A stretch of 18,781 nucleotides of DNA from Bdellovibrionales bacterium. Lineage in GTDB: Bacteria > Bdellovibrionota > UBA2428. Shown one piece after another: positions 6,223 through 14,136 of this stretch. A model generated the notes under the pieces. That model saw only the letters and a list, made by a program, of their open reading frames with translations, did no database searches and was not told the DNA's origin. Where the stretch lies: contig JAFEAR010000242.1 of NCBI GenBank assembly GCA_018266335.1, positions 1 through 18,781 of the forward strand. The letters are read 5' to 3'. Both the position numbers and the translations under genes were made by a program. Every line of letters starts with the position of its first letter. The stretch's first letter is position 1.

Positions 6223-7619
6223 ACGGCCGAACGAACAGTTTCCTTGTAGGGAATAACTTTTACGGCGTAGCCGGGGAAGTTTTTCTCTACAAGGGGCTTG
6301 AGCTCTGCGGCTTCGCCCACGAAGGACAAAGTCACAATGCTCGAGCGCCAGTGCTCCGAGAAAAGCTTTTCCACTTCGCCGCGCGAAACTTTCCAATCTT
6401 CCACGGGGGTTTGGTAAAGCTTGGGCGACAACATTCCCGTCACCACGGACATGCGCTCGCTAAGCCGCCCCGCCGGACTGCTCGTTTCGAGCACCTTGGA
6501 ATAGGTAAAGCTCTGCCACTGCCGCTTCCAAAGTTCTTCGGGCACGTCCTTAAAGATGTGCGCCGTTTCGTACGACGACTGCAGCAAGCCCGCAATCACC
6601 TTAAAGGCCTCCTCGGTGCGCGGGCGCACGGGGTTCGCCGCAAAGCCTAGCACCGGCATGCCCAAGTAGAAGGGTTGCACTCCGCCCACGGAATAGGCCA
6701 AGCCACGCTTGTTGCGAATTTCGTCGCCAAAAATCGAGCCCAATCCGCTATCCACCAAGATGTGATTGCCAAACTGAAAGCTGAGTTCCGCAGCCCCGCC
6801 CAAACTTTCAGGGCGAATTGCCGTTACGCTGGTCACCGTTTGGTTACGGCCCGCTTTGTCGACGATGATGACTTGTTTAGAAGCCTTCGCACCGTCGATT
6901 TTTGCCGGGCGAATGGTTTCGAGCTTCTTCAAGTACGGACCCCGTTTGAGCTCGCCCTGCTTGGAGAACACGGTGCGCAGAATATCTTCGGCAATGCCCG
7001 AAGTTTCTTTGGGCCCCACCAGCCCCGCCCACAGCGAGGGAATGCCCATAAAGTCGCGCTCGTAAACGCCTTTCACTTGCGCCAAGCTCATGCGCGCAAT
7101 GTTGTCCACGAACACGGGATGACCGCCGAATTCTTTTTTGTTCACCCACCGGCGAGCTGTCGTAATGCCGAGAGCCATGTCGTTGTCCAAACCGCCCGTC
7201 AGTGCGGCGCTTAGTTTGGTACGCGCAATTTCGAAGGTTTCGTCAGTGAAGCGCGGATGGGCCCAGTTATCGGCCAAAATTTGCGCAAGTGCGTGGTAGT
7301 CCTTGCCCGGCACCACGGGGAAGCTCAGTTTCCAGTACGAGTACTGGTTCGAGACCGTAAAGTCATAGCTCGCGCCAAAGTCCGCCAACTTGTCCAGGAA
7401 GGCCTGACGATCCAACGAAGCCGTACCGTTCTCTAAAATATCAGAAAGCAAATTCGCCGCACCGGCTTCCGAAGCATCTTTCGCCTCAAAGCCCACGGGC
7501 AGAATAACGGTCATATCGAAGAGCGGAATGGGGTGCTCTTCGTGATCGAGCAAAATTTCGGCGTGACTCATAGCGGATGCAACTCCTACGCAGGCGGACA
7601 ACAGTAATAATTTTTTCAT
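6213..7619 (-). CDS. M16-family peptidase-like protein lacking the zinc motif (exported)
   Basis: A protein of 468 residues with an N-terminal signal peptide (MKKLLLLSACVGVASAMSHA), so probably periplasmic. The fold is of the M16 (pitrilysin/insulinase-like) family. At the position of the HxxEH zinc motif it has N56, S59 and D60 (in AANLLSDILENGT), so it cannot bind the catalytic zinc in the usual way. Inactive M16 subunits commonly pair with an active one, as in mitochondrial processing peptidase and bacterial two-gene M16B pairs. Here the active partner is directly upstream, and the start overlaps its stop (ATGA), implying coupled translation and a heterodimer. Its substrate is unknown. The C terminus overlaps the end of the aceE gene on the other strand by 10 bases. 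Confidence 0.88.
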   Translation of the reverse strand: MKKLLLLSACVGVASAMSHAEILLDHEEHPIPLFDMTVILPVGFEAKDASEAGAANLLSDILENGTASLDRQAFLDKLADFGASYDFTVSNQYSYWKLSFPVVPGKDYHALAQILADNWAHPRFTDETFEIARTKLSAALTGGLDNDMALGITTARRWVNKKEFGGHPVFVDNIARMSLAQVKGVYERDFMGIPSLWAGLVGPKETSGIAEDILRTVFSKQGELKRGPYLKKLETIRPAKIDGAKASKQVIIVDKAGRNQTVTSVTAIRPESLGGAAELSFQFGNHILVDSGLGSIFGDEIRNKRGLAYSVGGVQPFYLGMPVLGFAANPVRPRTEEAFKVIAGLLQSSYETAHIFKDVPEELWKRQWQSFTYSKVLETSSPAGRLSERMSVVTGMLSPKLYQTPVEDWKVSRGEVEKLFSEHWRSSIVTLSFVGEAAELKPLVEKNFPGYAVKVIPYKETVRSAVYE

Positions 7620-9043
7620 TTGCTAGCCCTCGCCATCGGCGCCGTTTTATCGGACGGCTTAATGATCAAACGCGTGCGCGCCAGTTTATCCCAGGCGCTA
7701 AAGCGTTTTTTTACGTCGTCCAGCGAAACCTTGCGCACTTGTTCCAAGAAGGTGAAGGAATAAAGCGGATCGTTCGCCGTCACGTTGGAGCGGGCGATGT
7801 CTTCGGCCAGGCCCATCGGTTCGCGCATGGAGCCGTACTGCGAGGACAAATAGAAGAGCTTCATTTGTTCCACGCGCTCGGCGTTGACCCACTTCGCAAA
7901 ACCCTTGCGGGCCTTGTCGTAAGCTTTTTCTAGTTTCTCCACCGACACGCCGGGGTTACCCACCACGAAGATTCCCGAAAGGCCCGGATCTACTCCCGGC
8001 GAGCAATCGCCGGAGACGCTCTTCGCAATGCCTTTTTCCACGAGCTCGCCCACCAAGAATCCCGTTTTGGAATCTGCAAGCAGCGAGCAGTACAGCGAGT
8101 CCGCCGCGGCGTTGCTGTCCGAAAAGCGCGGCCCCATGGCGGCGTCGGCCATGAACACCGTTTCGGCCTTCATGGGCACCACTTTACGGCGCATATCGTG
8201 GCGCGGTTTTTCTTGGGCCACCTTGGGCTCGGTCCACGGCTGCGCTTTGAAGCTGCCGTAGTGTTTGTTCAGCGTAGTCAGTGCTTCGGTGATACCAAAG
8301 TCACCCACCAGGGTGATCGTGGCGCGGTTGGGCGCGTAGTAGCGATTGTAGAAGTCGAGAGCGTCTTCGAAACTCGTCGCGTCCAGGTCTTCTTGCCAAC
8401 CGATGGGCCCCGTCTTGTACGGATGCACGTCGAAAGCAGTTTGGTGCAATTCCCAGTACAAACGGCCGAAGGGCGAATCTTCCGTGCGCATTTTACGCTC
8501 GGAAACCACGGCGCCGCGCTCGGTGTTGAATCCTTCCTTCGTAATCAGAAGCTTGCGCATGCGCTCGGATTCAAATTTAGCCACGTCATCGAACACGGCT
8601 TTGGGCACAAGCTCGTGGTACAGCGTTAAATCGGTGCTCGTGTAGGCATTAAAGCGATCGCCCCACGAGGACAAAGTCTTAAAGGGTTCGGGGAACGACT
8701 CCGTGCCGCGGAACATCATGTGCTCGAACAAGTGCGCAATGCCGGTACGACTCTTCACCTCGTAGCGCGAGCCCACGTTGTAAGCCGTAACGTACGCCAC
8801 CACGCCCGTTCCGGGCTGCGGCACCAGGAATACATCCAATCCCGACTGTTTGTTTTTATAGTGATGCACTTTGAGCGCGGGCAGTGGTTCGAGAGTTTCT
8901 TTAAACTCGAACGCCGCGACGGAAGGCGGAGGGGTTTCGTTGGTCACGGTCGATCCTTTCTGCGAGGACGTGGTTGAACATGCGACAAGGCACAAGGCTC
9001 CCGTTAGGGGCGCGGCCCAATTCCGAATTTTGTGGAAACTCAT
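7616..9043 (-). CDS. M16-family zinc metallopeptidase, lipoprotein
   Basis: A protein of 475 residues beginning with a lipoprotein signal peptide. A lipobox LVAC ends at Cys22, and a serine/threonine-rich linker follows, so it is probably anchored to a periplasmic-facing membrane. The zinc-binding and catalytic motif is HLFEH (H104, E107, H108) in RTGIAHLFEHMMFRGT. The downstream ERGAVVSERKMR carries the usual third zinc-ligand glutamate. The length fits a two-domain M16B subunit. It is coupled to the inactive M16 gene downstream, and 16 bases separate it from nadD upstream. I infer a heterodimeric envelope protease; specific peptides or outer-membrane substrates cannot be told from sequence. 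Confidence 0.92.
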   Translation of the reverse strand: MSFHKIRNWAAPLTGALCLVACSTTSSQKGSTVTNETPPPSVAAFEFKETLEPLPALKVHHYKNKQSGLDVFLVPQPGTGVVAYVTAYNVGSRYEVKSRTGIAHLFEHMMFRGTESFPEPFKTLSSWGDRFNAYTSTDLTLYHELVPKAVFDDVAKFESERMRKLLITKEGFNTERGAVVSERKMRTEDSPFGRLYWELHQTAFDVHPYKTGPIGWQEDLDATSFEDALDFYNRYYAPNRATITLVGDFGITEALTTLNKHYGSFKAQPWTEPKVAQEKPRHDMRRKVVPMKAETVFMADAAMGPRFSDSNAAADSLYCSLLADSKTGFLVGELVEKGIAKSVSGDCSPGVDPGLSGIFVVGNPGVSVEKLEKAYDKARKGFAKWVNAERVEQMKLFYLSSQYGSMREPMGLAEDIARSNVTANDPLYSFTFLEQVRKVSLDDVKKRFSAWDKLARTRLIIKPSDKTAPMARASK

Positions 9044-9059
9044 CCCTAGGATTGTAGGA

Positions 9060-9692
9060 TCATTTTGTGGATCGGACTAGGTCCGTCAAATTCTGCTTGA
9101 TGACGGGCAGCAAGGGAGCGGCCGCAATGTTTTGCAATGCGTTGGGTCCCTGCAGACTCTCACGAATGAGCGTCGAAGAAATGTCGGTCACCGGCGCCGT
9201 CATAATGCGGAAGGGAACGAGCGAACGCAGCGCAGGCTGCAGGTCGGCCAAAGGATCGGCTTGATCGCCCCGCGGAAACACCCACACGGCCGCTAAGACT
9301 TTAAACAGTGTCTCCACATTCTTCCACCGGTGAAACTCGCGCGGAATGTCGCCCCCCACGCAGAGCACCCAACGCTGACCTGGGTGGCAGCGCTGGAGCT
9401 CCAGCAGCGTGTCCACGGTGTACTGAGGCGCAACCCCGCCCCGATCAATTTCGAGCGTTTCGAGCACAACCTTGGGCGAAGAGAATTCTCCGAGCCAAAG
9501 ATTCAACCACTCCAGGCGCTGCGCATCGGTCACAACTCCCACATCGCGCGCAGGTTTAAGAGGATTTTTACCGGTCGGAACGACATGAATTTTTTCGACC
9601 CACGAATCGGCAATGAGCGCCGCCAGCATGTCATGGTGGCCCAAATGGGGCGGATCGAAGGTACCACCGAAGTAAACTTGAAAAGCGCCCAT
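9060..9692 (-). CDS. nadD: Nicotinate-nucleotide adenylyltransferase
   Basis: Catalyses the adenylation of nicotinate mononucleotide to deamido-NAD in NAD biosynthesis, in the cytoplasm. The 210-residue length is normal. The nucleotidyltransferase signature GGTFDPPHLGHH is at residues 9-20, and the C-terminal ISSTLIRESL block corresponds to the second ATP-binding motif. It starts 9 bases after the obgE stop and is followed after 16 bases by the M16 lipoprotein gene, so it is probably part of an obgE-nadD-M16-M16 transcript. The obgE-nadD neighbourhood is common in bacteria. Confidence 0.95.
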   Translation of the reverse strand: MGAFQVYFGGTFDPPHLGHHDMLAALIADSWVEKIHVVPTGKNPLKPARDVGVVTDAQRLEWLNLWLGEFSSPKVVLETLEIDRGGVAPQYTVDTLLELQRCHPGQRWVLCVGGDIPREFHRWKNVETLFKVLAAVWVFPRGDQADPLADLQPALRSLVPFRIMTAPVTDISSTLIRESLQGPNALQNIAAAPLLPVIKQNLTDLVRSTK

Positions 9693-9701
9693 GGCACCAG
9701 T

Positions 9702-10814
9702 CTACACGATGGTTTCTTCGAACAAGCTTTCGTCGCCCAAATTAACGGCCTGCGAGATTTCGTTCTTAAAGGCGCGGGGCCCCATCTCGTTGAGCATGTT
9801 TTCGAGGGCCATCGTTACCGGTTCTAAGCCCGAACCCGTAACGGCCGAAATAAAGAAGTGCGGAGTGCCTTCTTTTTTAAAGCGCTTCTGTAAAACATCG
9901 AAGCCTTTTTCCTTTAGGAAAAGCTCGAGCATGGGATCTTGTGCATCGGTGCCGAAGGCATCAATTTTGTTCACGCACACGATGCGCGGTTTGTTGAGGA
10001 GCTCCTCCGAAAAAGAGCCCATTTCGTTTAGCAGAATGTTGTACTCCGTCGGAAAGTCGCGGCCCGTGGACGGATCTAAATCGAGCATAATCACCAGCGC
10101 CCGCGTGCGCTCGCAGTGTTTGAGGAATTGAATACCCAGGCCCCGCCCTTCGCTGGCGCCTTCGATGATTCCGGGAATGTCGGCAATAACGAAGTCGCGC
10201 GATTTGCCGCGCACAACGCCCAAGTTGGGCACGAGCGTGGTGAAGGGATAATCGGCAATTTTAGGACGAGCCGCGCTGAGACGCGAAATCAAAGTGCTCT
10301 TGCCTGCGTTCGGAAAACCCACCAAGCCCACATCGGCCAGAAGTTTGAGTTCCAAACGAATGGAGCGACTCTTGCCCGGACGGCCAGGCTGCGCAAAGTC
10401 CGGCGCCTGACGCGTAGGCGTAGCAAAGTTCATGTTGCCCAAACCACCCTGCCCACCCCGGAGCACGAGCACGCGTGCACCGGGCTCGACTAGGTCAGCT
10501 AGGAATTCTTCGGTGTCGGCATCGCGCAGAGTCGTGCCCACGGGAACACGCACGGTGAGATCTAATCCATCGCGCCCGTTGCAATCGGCGCCCGAACCGC
10601 CTTCGCCGTCGGCCGCTTCGTATTTGGGTTTGAATTTAAAATCGAGCAAGCTTTGCATGTCGTGCGTAGCTTCGAAGTAGAGGTGACCACCCCGGCCGCC
10701 ATCGCCGCCATCGGGACCCATCTTGGGCATGTATTTCTGCCGCATGAAATGCACAGAGCCAGGCCCACCGTTACCGGAGCGAACATCGATCACGACTTCA
10801 TCGACAAATTTCAT
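9702..10814 (-). CDS. obgE: GTPase ObgE/CgtA
   Basis: An essential ribosome-associated GTPase involved in 50S subunit maturation and stress signalling. The 370-residue length is typical. The glycine-rich Obg fold is at residues 1-158 (FVDEVVIDVRSGNGGPGSV, PDGGDGGRGGHLYF). The G domain has G1 GFPNAGKS (166-173), G2 TT (192-193), G3 DIPG (212-215), G4 NKID (282-285) and an ISA G5 near 324. It lies downstream of rplU-rpmA as in most bacteria, but a strong terminator separates it from rpmA, so it may have its own promoter or depend on read-through. Confidence 0.97.
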   Translation of the reverse strand: MKFVDEVVIDVRSGNGGPGSVHFMRQKYMPKMGPDGGDGGRGGHLYFEATHDMQSLLDFKFKPKYEAADGEGGSGADCNGRDGLDLTVRVPVGTTLRDADTEEFLADLVEPGARVLVLRGGQGGLGNMNFATPTRQAPDFAQPGRPGKSRSIRLELKLLADVGLVGFPNAGKSTLISRLSAARPKIADYPFTTLVPNLGVVRGKSRDFVIADIPGIIEGASEGRGLGIQFLKHCERTRALVIMLDLDPSTGRDFPTEYNILLNEMGSFSEELLNKPRIVCVNKIDAFGTDAQDPMLELFLKEKGFDVLQKRFKKEGTPHFFISAVTGSGLEPVTMALENMLNEMGPRAFKNEISQAVNLGDESLFEETIV

Positions 10815-10860
10815 AGAATCCCCGGAACTTACTTAAGCTGCGCTGCGTTATCAAGAAGTT

Positions 10861-10898
10861 AAAAAAGAGGCGAGAAGTTCATTCCGAACCCCTCGCCT
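10861..10898 (-). terminator. Intrinsic terminator after rpmA
   Basis: Read on the - strand, AGGCGAGGGGTTC pairs with GAACTTCTCGCCT (13 positions, two of them G-U) around a GGAAT loop, followed by C and six T (10866 to 10861). It closes the rplU-rpmA unit 27 bases after the rpmA stop and about 46 bases before obgE. Confidence 0.88.
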
Positions 10899-10924
10899 GC
10901 TTAAAGCTTAAACTACCGAATTAA

Positions 10925-11188
10925 TTAGGCAGTTGCTTCAGGAAGAACCGCCACTTTGGTGGGGCCTTTTTTGTGCGGCTGGAACTGAACCACGCCATCG
11001 ATCAACGCGAAGAGCGTGTGATCGCGACCGAGGCCCACGTTCTTACCGGGATGGAAAATCGTTCCCTTTTGGCGAACGATGATCGAACCCGCGGGGATCT
11101 TTTGACCACCGAACACTTTTACACCGCGATACTTGGGGTTGGAATCGCGTCCGTTTTTAGTACTACCGCCTGCTTTTTTTGATGCCAT
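10925..11188 (-). CDS. rpmA: 50S ribosomal protein L27
   Basis: A protein of 87 residues with the near-invariant L27 start [17 protein letters not shown] and the core [15 protein letters not shown] and [12 protein letters not shown]. The N-terminal tail of L27 reaches the peptidyl transferase centre of the large subunit. There is no Firmicutes-type cleaved leader. It begins 12 bases after rplU with TTGGAG upstream and ends at a strong terminator. Confidence 0.98.
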   Translation of the reverse strand: MASKKAGGSTKNGRDSNPKYRGVKVFGGQKIPAGSIIVRQKGTIFHPGKNVGLGRDHTLFALIDGVVQFQPHKKGPTKVAVLPEATA

Positions 11189-11200
11189 GGCTTACTCCAA

Positions 11201-11578
11201 TTATTGATTGATAGATTTAACGAGAATACGCGTCTGGGGCTGACGGTGTCCGAGCGTTTTTTGCGAGCTCTGACGACGACGGCTGTGACGGATCAAGATT
11301 TTCTTATCGAGGGTTTGTTGCAGCACTTCGAAGGTCACTTTCGCGCCTTTCACGAGGGGCTGACCGATATCGAAGCTACCGGGAGCTTTTGCGACGAAGA
11401 GAACTTCGTCCGCAACGAAGGTCGCGCCGGGTTCAACGTCGAGTTTTTCGACGAGAAGCATTTCGCCTTGAGCGACGCGGTATTGCTTTCCGCCCGTGCG
11501 AATCACGGCGTAGGGGAAGGCAAGGGACTCACCAGTTTTCACGCTCTTAGCGGCGGGTTTTTTTTCAGTAGCGGGCAT
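11201..11578 (-). CDS. rplU: 50S ribosomal protein L21
   Basis: A protein of 125 residues. L21 is usually near 103, and the extra part is an N-terminal extension (MPATEKKPAAKSVKTGES) before AVIRTGGKQYRVAQGE. The conserved C-terminal part has RRRQSSQKTLGHRQPQT. The start at 11578 is supported by GGAGG 8 bases upstream, so the lysine- and alanine-rich extension is probably real. It is the first gene of rplU-rpmA. Its Shine-Dalgarno falls in the 3' arm of a predicted leader hairpin (11579-11635), which may allow control of L21 translation. Confidence 0.97.
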   Translation of the reverse strand: MPATEKKPAAKSVKTGESLAFPYAVIRTGGKQYRVAQGEMLLVEKLDVEPGATFVADEVLFVAKAPGSFDIGQPLVKGAKVTFEVLQQTLDKKILIRHSRRRQSSQKTLGHRQPQTRILVKSINQ

Positions 11579-11635
11579 GACAGGACCTCCGGTTATTTAG
11601 GAGCGATATCTCTCCAATATTTACCGAGGCCTGTC
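11579..11635 (-). promoter_or_regulatory. rplU leader hairpin pairing the Shine-Dalgarno
   Basis: On the - strand, GACAGGCCTCGGT (11635-11623) can pair with ACCGGAGGTCCTGTC (11593-11579), directly before the ATG. This gives 13 base pairs with two single-base bulges, and an inner GGAG/CTCC stem may stack on it. The GGAGG ribosome-binding sequence is in the paired 3' arm. The same stretch contains TTGACA (11637-11632), a -35-like hexamer but without a good -10 at 16-18 bases. If transcription started from that hexamer, the 5' arm would be missing. Confidence 0.5.
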
Positions 11636-11662
11636 AACAAACTTTGAGGGTTTCGCGCCAAA

Positions 11663-11905
11663 TCAGGAGAGAGAGTAAACGCGGGTCGGGGTCTCCTGCA
11701 GGCAGGTGGGGCAATGGCCCTTCTCGTGAACCTGGTTTTGGAGCCAATCGGTGCGGTGGTCAAACTTCACTTCGCCGCCGCAGATGCCGCAACTTTCGAA
11801 GGCGCGGACCATACGCTGCTGCTCGAGATGCTTGAGGTGGCTTTCCAATTTGCGGTGGGTTTCTTCGATGATCGGATTATTCTTAGTAAATTCAGATACT
11901 TTCAT
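11663..11905 (-). CDS. Small zinc-ribbon protein (two CxxC pairs)
   Basis: A cytoplasmic protein of 80 residues. A charged N-terminal helix (about 11-37) is followed by C39-x2-C42 and C65-x2-C68, which should bind one zinc. The arrangement recalls DksA/TraR-type C4 zinc fingers, but the 22-residue spacing and the single helix make that only a resemblance, so I give no function. The ATG at 11905 has GTGGAGG 6 bases upstream. It lies 84 bases upstream of rplU on the same strand and is divergent from the + strand operon beginning near 12040, so it may be co-transcribed with rplU-rpmA. Confidence 0.75.
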   Translation of the reverse strand: MKVSEFTKNNPIIEETHRKLESHLKHLEQQRMVRAFESCGICGGEVKFDHRTDWLQNQVHEKGHCPTCLQETPTRVYSLS

Positions 11906-11909
11906 AAGG

Positions 11910-11965
11910 CCTCCACTTCCTGTGTGAGCACTTGGTTAAGCTTCCGTGAGTTCTTTCGGTGGAGG
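11910..11965 (-). promoter_or_regulatory. Possible leader pairing at the zinc-ribbon gene
   Basis: CCTCCAC at 11910-11916 is the reverse complement of GTGGAGG at 11959-11965. In the - strand transcript the Shine-Dalgarno GTGGAGG could pair with CCTCCAC about 43 bases upstream. Only 7 bp are involved, and the divergent promoters must also lie in this 134-base gap. Confidence 0.3.
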
Positions 11966-12039
11966 TCGCGAAAAGCTTTAGAAAAAGCTGCGAATCGAGT
12001 AACAAGCTGCACAACGCCCCCGCTAACGGGTCGTTCCCC

Positions 12040-12477
12040 ATGAATAGAGACATGCAAGAATATTTGGAGACGCTGGGATTCAGCGAGGTTCCTTATGGAG
12101 CCACGCCGTCAAAAGTTTCGCAGACGGCCCCCGCCACCAACGTGCGCGTGCTCTTCGTGGGTCATGAACTTGAAAATTCTTTCGCCAGCACCAATGCCGC
12201 CCAACAACTGCTCGGAAAAATGATTGGCGCTATGGGCCTCTCTCCCGCACAAGTTTTTATTGCCGATTCAGCCCAACTCGGAGCCGTCATTGAACGCGTG
12301 GTGGCCGAAGTCACCGTCGCGCTAGGCGAAACCGCCGCGCAAAGTCTGCAAGCGGCGGGCGTAAACAATTACGTCACTACTTTTCATCCGCAAACATTGC
12401 TCCAAAGACCCGAAACCAAAAAGGCTGCCTGGGACGATCTACAGGCCGTCATGTCTCGCTTAGGACTTAAAAAGTAA
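12040..12477 (+). CDS. Uracil-DNA glycosylase-like protein, reduced and cysteine-free
   Basis: From the ATG at 12040 it has 145 residues; the frame stays open upstream to 11959, but that part is unlike the family, and 12052 is another possible start. It resembles the family-4/5 UDG fold. VRVLFVGHELENSF takes the place of the 'vlfVGEaPG..ED' motif. AMGLSPAQVFIADSAQL follows, then VALGETAAQSL, and TFHPQTLLQRPETKKAAWDDL (115-134) corresponds to the 'yHPsyLLr.p..k...w.Dl' end motif. It lacks every cysteine, so it has no 4Fe-4S cluster, and the GEAPG-type catalytic loop is lost. Active repair is therefore doubtful, and a derived structural or binding role is possible. It heads the + strand operon, 6 bases before the next gene. 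Confidence 0.6.
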   Translation: MNRDMQEYLETLGFSEVPYGATPSKVSQTAPATNVRVLFVGHELENSFASTNAAQQLLGKMIGAMGLSPAQVFIADSAQLGAVIERVVAEVTVALGETAAQSLQAAGVNNYVTTFHPQTLLQRPETKKAAWDDLQAVMSRLGLKK

Positions 12478-12483
12478 ATCCCT

Positions 12484-13344
12484 ATGAAAACGAATGCCCC
12501 CGTTCACCTTGTTCACGCGTGCGCGATCACCTGGAAAGTCATCACTCTCCTGGTTAGCTTCGTAGCCTTTGTCACCGCGATTCGCGTGACCCACGCGGCC
12601 GAGCGCGTGCCCACTTTGCGGCTGGAGCAATCGCTCAACGCCGGCAGCGAACACGCTTTAGCGCGCGCTCTGGGAGCAGCCACGCGCGACCATGCACCGG
12701 CGCTTTTTATTGAACTCGAAACTTCGCGCGGCGTTCCCGAAGTAGCCCAACGCATGGCCGATCGCATGTTGAGCGCCACCCTACCCATCATCGTGTGGGT
12801 TGCGCCCGGCGTGCGCGTGGATGCCAGCGGCACGGCCGTTGCTCTGGCGGCGCACTACTTGGCCATGGCGCCAAGCAGTTCCCTCACGAATGGGGGCTAC
12901 CCGTTTTTAATGAATCTTGCGCAACGCCGCGGCCGCGACCGGGAATGGCTCAAGCGGGCAGCCGTGGGCGACACCCTTGGCGCCGTAGAGGCTACGGAGC
13001 AAACACTGAGCGACGGCATTGCTGCCGCACGCGATCAGGTTTGGGCCGCAGCCCACCAAAAGTACGCTTCGCTTCCCAGCGAAGTGGAATTCTCGGCCCA
13101 GGCGCCCTCGCTGCTGGAAAAAATTTATCTGTTCGCGGGCAACAAGACAGTCGTAGGCTCGCTGCTTGCGCTGAGCATGGTTTGTCTGGCGGTGGCCCTG
13201 CGCGGCCGGGCCATAAAAATCCTGGCCCCCGCGGGTGCGCTGGGTTTGGTTTTGAGTTTTATGTCCGTTGATTATGCTCCCTACGCTTTGGGAGCTCGCC
13301 TACACGAAGGAGTTCACCATGTTCGAAATTGGCTCGCTGTTTAG
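12484..13344 (+). CDS. NfeD-like membrane protein with degenerate ClpP-type protease domain
   Basis: A protein of 286 residues. An N-terminal hydrophobic signal or anchor is at 17-38. A ClpP/NfeD-like domain follows ([11 protein letters not shown], then [19 protein letters not shown] and [13 protein letters not shown] at about 99-133), with two hydrophobic segments near 215-265. In NfeD proteases the block is 'GARAASAGT' with a nucleophilic Ser. An ungapped alignment puts Ala114 there, with Ser115 one residue off, and the usual Lys position falls in AVGDTLGA, so the Ser-Lys dyad seems lost. The C-terminal NfeD OB-fold is also absent. It overlaps a slipin gene, the well-known nfeD-slipin arrangement, which supports the call. 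Probably a membrane partner of the slipin. Confidence 0.7.
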   Translation: MKTNAPVHLVHACAITWKVITLLVSFVAFVTAIRVTHAAERVPTLRLEQSLNAGSEHALARALGAATRDHAPALFIELETSRGVPEVAQRMADRMLSATLPIIVWVAPGVRVDASGTAVALAAHYLAMAPSSSLTNGGYPFLMNLAQRRGRDREWLKRAAVGDTLGAVEATEQTLSDGIAAARDQVWAAAHQKYASLPSEVEFSAQAPSLLEKIYLFAGNKTVVGSLLALSMVCLAVALRGRAIKILAPAGALGLVLSFMSVDYAPYALGARLHEGVHHVRNWLAV

Positions 13345-14074
13345 CGCCGTCGTCGTTATTTACGTTCTGCTTTCGATCTTCCGGATTGTTCCGCAGTACG
13401 AGCGCCTCGTTATTTTTCGCCTGGGTCGCATTGTTCCCAAGCAAGGTGGCCACGGGCCCGGGCTCGTGATTGTGCTGCCCTTTATTGACGTGGTGAAGAA
13501 GGTTTCGATTCGCACCGTGGCCCTCGATGTGCCGCCGCAGGACATCATCACGAAGGACAACGTTTCGCTCACCGTGAACGCCGTGGTGTACTACCGCGTG
13601 CTGAATCCCGACTCGGCCGTAGTGGAAGTGGAAGACTACCTCTACGCCAGCAGCCAATTGGCCCAAACCACGTTGCGTTCCGTGTGCGGACAGAGCGACC
13701 TGGATGAATTACTTGCCAACCGCGAAGCGATTAACACTCGCTTGCAAACGCTGCTCGATGCTCAGACCGAACCCTGGGGCGTGAAGATCACGCACGTGGA
13801 ACTCAAGAACGTAGACTTGCCCGCAGAAATGAAGAAGGCCATGAGCCGGCAGGCCGAAGCCGAGCGTGAACGCCGCGCGAAAATCATTGCGGCCGAAGGC
13901 GAGTTGCAAGCTTCACAAAAACTTTCCGAAGCTGCCGCGCAGCTTTCTACGCAGCCTAACTCCATGCAGCTGCGTTATTTACAGACGCTCGTGGAGTTAG
14001 GTCAGGACAACGCCAAGACGATTGTGTTCCCTATTCCCGTCGATTTGATTCAAGCCCTGCTCAAACGCGATTAG
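13319..14074 (+). CDS. Slipin/stomatin-like SPFH-domain membrane protein
   Basis: A protein of 251 residues from the ATG at 13319, which has AAGGAG 7 bases upstream; a start at 13268 would lack this. A single N-terminal membrane segment (about 3-20) is followed by the SPFH domain: [51 protein letters not shown] and the VNAVVYYRV block. A charged coiled coil ([25 protein letters not shown]) and a short C-terminal tail complete it. Slipins form oligomeric membrane scaffolds and commonly pair with NfeD proteins. Its first 26 bases overlap the end of the NfeD-like gene, indicating coupled expression. Confidence 0.93.
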   Translation: MFEIGSLFSAVVVIYVLLSIFRIVPQYERLVIFRLGRIVPKQGGHGPGLVIVLPFIDVVKKVSIRTVALDVPPQDIITKDNVSLTVNAVVYYRVLNPDSAVVEVEDYLYASSQLAQTTLRSVCGQSDLDELLANREAINTRLQTLLDAQTEPWGVKITHVELKNVDLPAEMKKAMSRQAEAERERRAKIIAAEGELQASQKLSEAAAQLSTQPNSMQLRYLQTLVELGQDNAKTIVFPIPVDLIQALLKRD

Positions 14075-14136
14075 CTAAGCGCGGCGCCAAGACTTTGACT
14101 TGGCGCTCGGTGGAGCGACCCGTAATCTGGAGTTTC

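Noticed and set aside
11602..11637. Sigma-70 promoter for rplU based on TTGACA
   Set aside because: The -35-like hexamer has no recognisable -10 at 16-18 bases, so a promoter could not be supported.
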